Shown piece after piece: positions 60,342 to 64,000 of a DNA stretch of 64,000 nucleotides. Made by a program: the position numbers and the translations under genes. A model generated the notes under the pieces. That model searched no databases. It was not told the origin of the DNA and was given only the letters and a program-made list of their open reading frames with translations. The stretch spans positions 98,444-162,443 of the forward strand of contig FJOG01000063.1 in NCBI GenBank assembly GCA_900073065.1, read 5' to 3'. The stretch comes from Phialocephala subalpina. Taxonomy: Eukaryota; Ascomycota; Leotiomycetes; Helotiales; Mollisiaceae. Positions within the stretch are counted from its first letter, which is position 1; every line of letters starts with the position of its first letter.

Positions 60342-61585
60342 ACGGTTTAGATCAAAGGCATTGAATATTAGTTAAGTAATACCATATTTTCCAAGGTTTC
60401 TAGGCACTACTGAAGTAATGAGGGTATAACTTCTATTCGTGGGCAATTGCTCTACCATGTGATTGATGTAATTCAAGAACAGCTCGCCGCTTATGCTCAA
60501 AAGCGTGTATTTGCATCGATTTTCTATGTCATATCATCTCGTTGGCTTCGATGTGTGTTTTGCGAAGCGTTTTGATCTTTCTCGCCATCATTGATTGGTC
60601 TTTCCCCATCAGGATCGTTGAGAAAACGAAGCAACACCCAAGGAGTTGAGCATGAGCATGAGCTTAGACCGAAGACACCAACTTGGAGTCCGGGAATTCG
60701 AGTCTGCGCCTTGAGCTGGAAATGGCTGTCCTAGCCCTGCAACAGCAAAAGATAAAGGAACGATCGATCAAACTCGGAATATGAGAGTCAGGAATACACT
60801 AGTCTACTGCCTGGGATGCATCGGCAATTCTCTCTTAACAGAATCTGGCTTTAAACTTATCTCTCGCCTCCGAAGCAACCCGTATGAAGGGTCAAGGCTC
60901 CCGTCCTTACCATTAATCGCCGATATACGAAGGTTCAACCTAAGATATTCTGCCAACAGTGCCAAGTGTGACAAGAAACAGAACGATAAGTGAATATCCG
61001 CAGATCACTGCCTCTTCCTCCGCACCTTATCAATTTTGGGGTGATTGTCCTACTTCTGTCCGTGTATACAAAAATCGCCCAAAGCAGAAGGAGAGATCGT
61101 GCAAATGTCAAAGCTTGGTATTCCAACTTCCACTGCTCGTCTGTGAACAAAGCTTTTTGTTGATGTCTTGCTATCTATACGATTCCTAAGGTGGGTCAAG
61201 ATACTTCCCTGTCGACGGACAAGATCAAGCAGTAATTCTATATAAGTCCGCTTACGAGTTTGGGGTATCTGCGGATACGTCTTACAATTTTCTGTCTTGC
61301 ATCGGAGACCATCACTTTCATTCGAGTACCTGATCTCTGCTTTGAAATGGCGCCAAAAAGTGACGTTGAGCAAACTCGAGGTGCACCAGTTTACCAATCC
61401 AGGATAGCTAGAAATGGTCAGACGTAAATGACACAAGATGAAGCAGCCCTCTACACTCCAGGAAGTCTTGAGGTAAGCAATGCTACGTCTTTTGTGTGTC
61501 GAACGGCACGTATTTTTCTAGGTCGGCAGTTGCTGATCCATGATTTCGTGCTCGCTTCTCAGCGAAAGCGCTGATTTCATTTGTA
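60342..61585. other. Intergenic, possible 5' exon of the MFS remnant
   Basis: Mostly motif-free. A short frame from ATG 61345 (MAPKSDVEQTRGAPVY) and a GTAAGC donor near 61474 could be a leader exon of the MFS remnant downstream, but the frames do not join cleanly. Confidence 0.4.
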
Positions 61586-61860
61586 AGAGTTGCGGCCACA
61601 GCTAACCGGCACCTTAAGCAAAATACAGCGAAAATGGACGTTTTTACCCCTTTTTAAAATATTAATAAAATTCTATTTTACAGATAATTCTCTTTCATAT
61701 CAAAATATATAATAAAACTTTACTTAAAATTTTATAATATCCTTTAATTTGAAATTAAAATATAAATATTTAAAGTAAATAAACGTTTTTAAAAAAGGAG
61801 TAAAAACGGCCATTTTTGCTGTGTTTCGCTTCAGGTGCGGTTAGCTGTGCCCCGAACTCT
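61586..61860. mobile_element. 275-bp MITE with ~70-bp imperfect terminal inverted repeats and TA duplication
   Basis: The ends AGAGTTGCGGCCACAGCTAA (61586 on) and AACTCT (61860) are inverted copies extending about 70 bp with roughly nine differences. Several differences are C/T or G/A, in keeping with RIP. TA flanks both sides (61584-61585 and 61861-61862). The ~130-bp core is nearly pure AT. No coding capacity. Confidence 0.85.
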
Positions 61861-61969
61861 TACTTCTTCATTTAGAGTTGACCTGGGAACTTGCGAATTT
61901 CTCTAGCTTCCGAAACCCTATCGTCTCCGGGGACTGGAGATCAAAGCCTACAGTCATCCACGTATACAG

Positions 61970-62517
61970 GCTTGTCTGCTTGATTGTGTCCTTTTCATGA
62001 CCGTGGGCATGTATAACGTTATTACCTTGGGAGGCGCAGGGCAGCAAATAGCATATCTTTCTGATGTGGCCAACATCGCCCCATATACAGCTTTTACGGT
62101 TTTCTGTCTTGTTGCGCTAGCTTGCCTGAATTACTTTGGGCTAAGAATAACGCTTTGCTTCAGGGGCTTTGGGTGAGATTCCATATCTCAGTATCAGCAC
62201 TTCTGCCAATGCTTCTGCGCCAGTTATGTGGCTTATGCAGCTTCCTTGGTAACCAACACCTTACCTTACCCAGACCAGTGGGCCAAAATTGGAATACGGG
62301 TAGCAGTAATGGCAGTCATGTTAATAATGGAACATATGTTGGACATTTTATCTTGATGCTCTTGGGGGCATTCCTTGATTTGGCGAAATGTCCTTTAATT
62401 CTTTCGATAGCCCTCCCCAGAATTACTCTTAGGAGGCTGCTGACTTTAAGATCAACCCACCCCCCAATGTCGGCCACCTCGCTTAGCTCACCGCTCCCAC
62501 TCACTCACGCACTTTAA
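61970..62517 (+). pseudogene. MFS transporter remnant (UNC-93-like), internally deleted
   Basis: The exon beginning after ACAG at 61969 reads CVLFMTVGMYNVITLGGAGQQ, then FTVFCLVALACLNYFGLR, the first two membrane segments of the fungal UNC-93-like MFS family. After a GTGAGA...GCAG intron (62173-62240) the frame continues with GQNWNTGSSNG...VNNGTYVGHFILMLLGAF, which in intact members lies well beyond the third membrane helix. Roughly a hundred residues are missing between, and the frame ends at 62515-62517 without the C-terminal half. Confidence 0.75.
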
Positions 62518-62519
62518 AC

Positions 62520-64000
62520 ATTTATTTCTTAATAACCTTCTAATAGATTAACTCCAAATCTTGCAGACGCTGAGAACCGACGATAAAGCCCTTATATACC
62601 GAAGAAGACGTCCAAAGAGCACTTAAGGAAGTAGTAGAAGGGAAGTCTATACGCAAAGCTCACTTGGATTAGGGGGTTCCAAGGTCTATACTTCAAGACA
62701 AAATCAGTGGTTGCATTTCTCGAAAAGAAGCCCAAAAACCTAATTAAAGGCTTTCTTTAGTTTAAGAATAGCGATTCACAGATTAGGTTCTAATCTAAGA
62801 AGCTTTAGGCTAAAATCTTATATATACACAAATTAAAACTTTTATAGGACGCATTTTAACTATTAAGAAAAATATAATATTACTTAGAAAATAATAAATA
62901 ATTGGTTTTATTCGACGGAATTTTATTCTTAAGACTAAAAAGCAATTCAAAATCAACTTTATATACGTTAATAATATTATATCCGATATTATTAAAATAT
63001 AATTCCAAAAATTAGAAATTCTAATTATTAAAGTTATTAAAGTTAAAAACCGTTAGAATATTATGAGGTGTAGAATAGAAGGAGGCAACAATAGGTCAAA
63101 TTAGTATTAGATTAATCTTTGCCTTTCGATTAGAGATTCAAAGGGCCCTTATATATAGAATAATAATCTAAGAATAATAATCGTATAACCCCCGTAAGAC
63201 TTCCTACGCTACGCGTAAGCTTACGCGAACCCTACGTAAGTAATAAAAACTGCGCAACTTTAAGTAGTAATTATAAACTAATTAGAAACTGCGCTAATAG
63301 AATATCTAATTCAATACGTGATACGATTCCCCCTCTTTACGATATTGTCCTTAGTATCAAATCTTTATTATAAGCTTTATTAACTCTCCGTAACGGTCGC
63401 TATAAGCTTCCGCTACTTTTACGTCCTTTATAAGGTTCGGGCTATATAAGTACGGGATAAAAGTGCCCTTTGATTAATCTATTTCTATTAGATTAGTAAA
63501 CCGACTTTAATAATATGGAGGGGTAAACTTCTTGGAGTCAATTCTAGTATTTGCGAACCACGTAGAAAGCTGCCTAAAGAACTAAAAATACAAGATGCCA
63601 AATCTCCTAATATATCCTTACCAAATCACGTGATATACCGCCCTGCCATTTTGCCCTGCCACAATATATATAATATTAAATTTTCTTTAATAAATTATAA
63701 TTAAAATTATATAAATTTATTTAATATATTTGATTTTATATAATAATTATTTTTTATAAATTAATTAATAATTATAAAATTCATATTAAAAATATATTCG
63801 AATATAAACTATTTAATATTATAATTATTAATTTAATTGAAATTATTTTTTAAATAATTAAATTTATATTTAATATATTTTAAATATATTTGAAAATTAT
63901 TTTTATTATTTTTATATATATTTCAATTAAATTTAAAATTAATTGATTAATTATTAAAATAATATTTAATCGAATATTAAATATAATATATATAAAAATT
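62520..64000. repeat. AT-rich decayed repeat block
   Basis: Base composition drops sharply after 62520 and is almost pure A/T from 63655 to the window end, with many TpA steps and no open frames. Together with the transposase remnant this fits RIP-degraded transposon sequence. The part around 63050-63420 looks LTR-like (start ...GTTAGAATATTATGAGG), but no paired copy is seen. Confidence 0.75.
62595..62745 (+). pseudogene. Pogo/Fot1-type transposase remnant (HTH segment)
   Basis: The frame from 62595 reads YTEEDVQRALKEVVEGKSIR, a stop (TAG 62670-62672) where Tyr is expected, then GVPRSILQDKI. This is the psq-type helix-turn-helix of fungal Pogo-superfamily transposases. Nothing further downstream is readable, and the surrounding sequence is AT-rich, so the element is dead. 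Confidence 0.8.

Overview
The window is a piece of a filamentous ascomycete (Pezizomycotina-type) nuclear genome. Genes carry short 45-60 bp introns with GTAAGT-like donors and CTGAC/CTAAC-like branch sites. The families present are typical of such fungi: GAL4-type and C2H2 regulators, a Cdc25-type RasGEF, APC and AAAP amino-acid permeases, small secreted cysteine-rich proteins, a fungal phytochrome and Rds1. I cannot name the species; a Leotiomycete or Dothideomycete would fit. All exon coordinates below were read by eye from splice signals and reading-frame phase.

Left third (1-29 kb) is mostly ordinary. It holds a C2H2 zinc-finger regulator cut by the window edge, a 7.6-kb stretch without a convincing gene, an SH3/RasGEF signalling protein, a 987-base N gap, and a long disordered protein that seems to run through a small intron into a BTB domain. 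A frame-shifted Rds1-like ferritin-fold gene, an APC permease, a small secreted protein and a SET-domain protein follow.

The middle (30-46 kb) looks like accessory genome. It has a knottin-patterned secreted peptide, an alcohol dehydrogenase that loses its C terminus exactly at the edge of a 250-bp duplication, two Zn2Cys6 regulators, a small membrane protein, two more cysteine-rich secreted proteins (one frame-shifted), a larger secreted protein and an AAAP amino-acid permease. Five small or mid-size secreted-protein genes lie within 16 kb.

The right third (46-64 kb) is decaying. It holds a 465-bp TA-flanked MITE, a fungal phytochrome (FphA-type hybrid kinase) with many lesions, a convergent N,N-dimethylformamidase-like pseudogene, one apparently intact (R)-selective amine transaminase, a second TA-flanked MITE, an internally deleted MFS remnant, a Pogo/Fot1 transposase remnant, and a terminal AT-rich block consistent with RIP-degraded repeats.

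Two unrelated perfect tandem duplications, at 3.56-4.06 kb and 30.39-30.89 kb, both have a period of exactly 250 bp. Together with the N gap this points to a scaffolded short-read assembly, and these joins should be checked before any biology is drawn from them.
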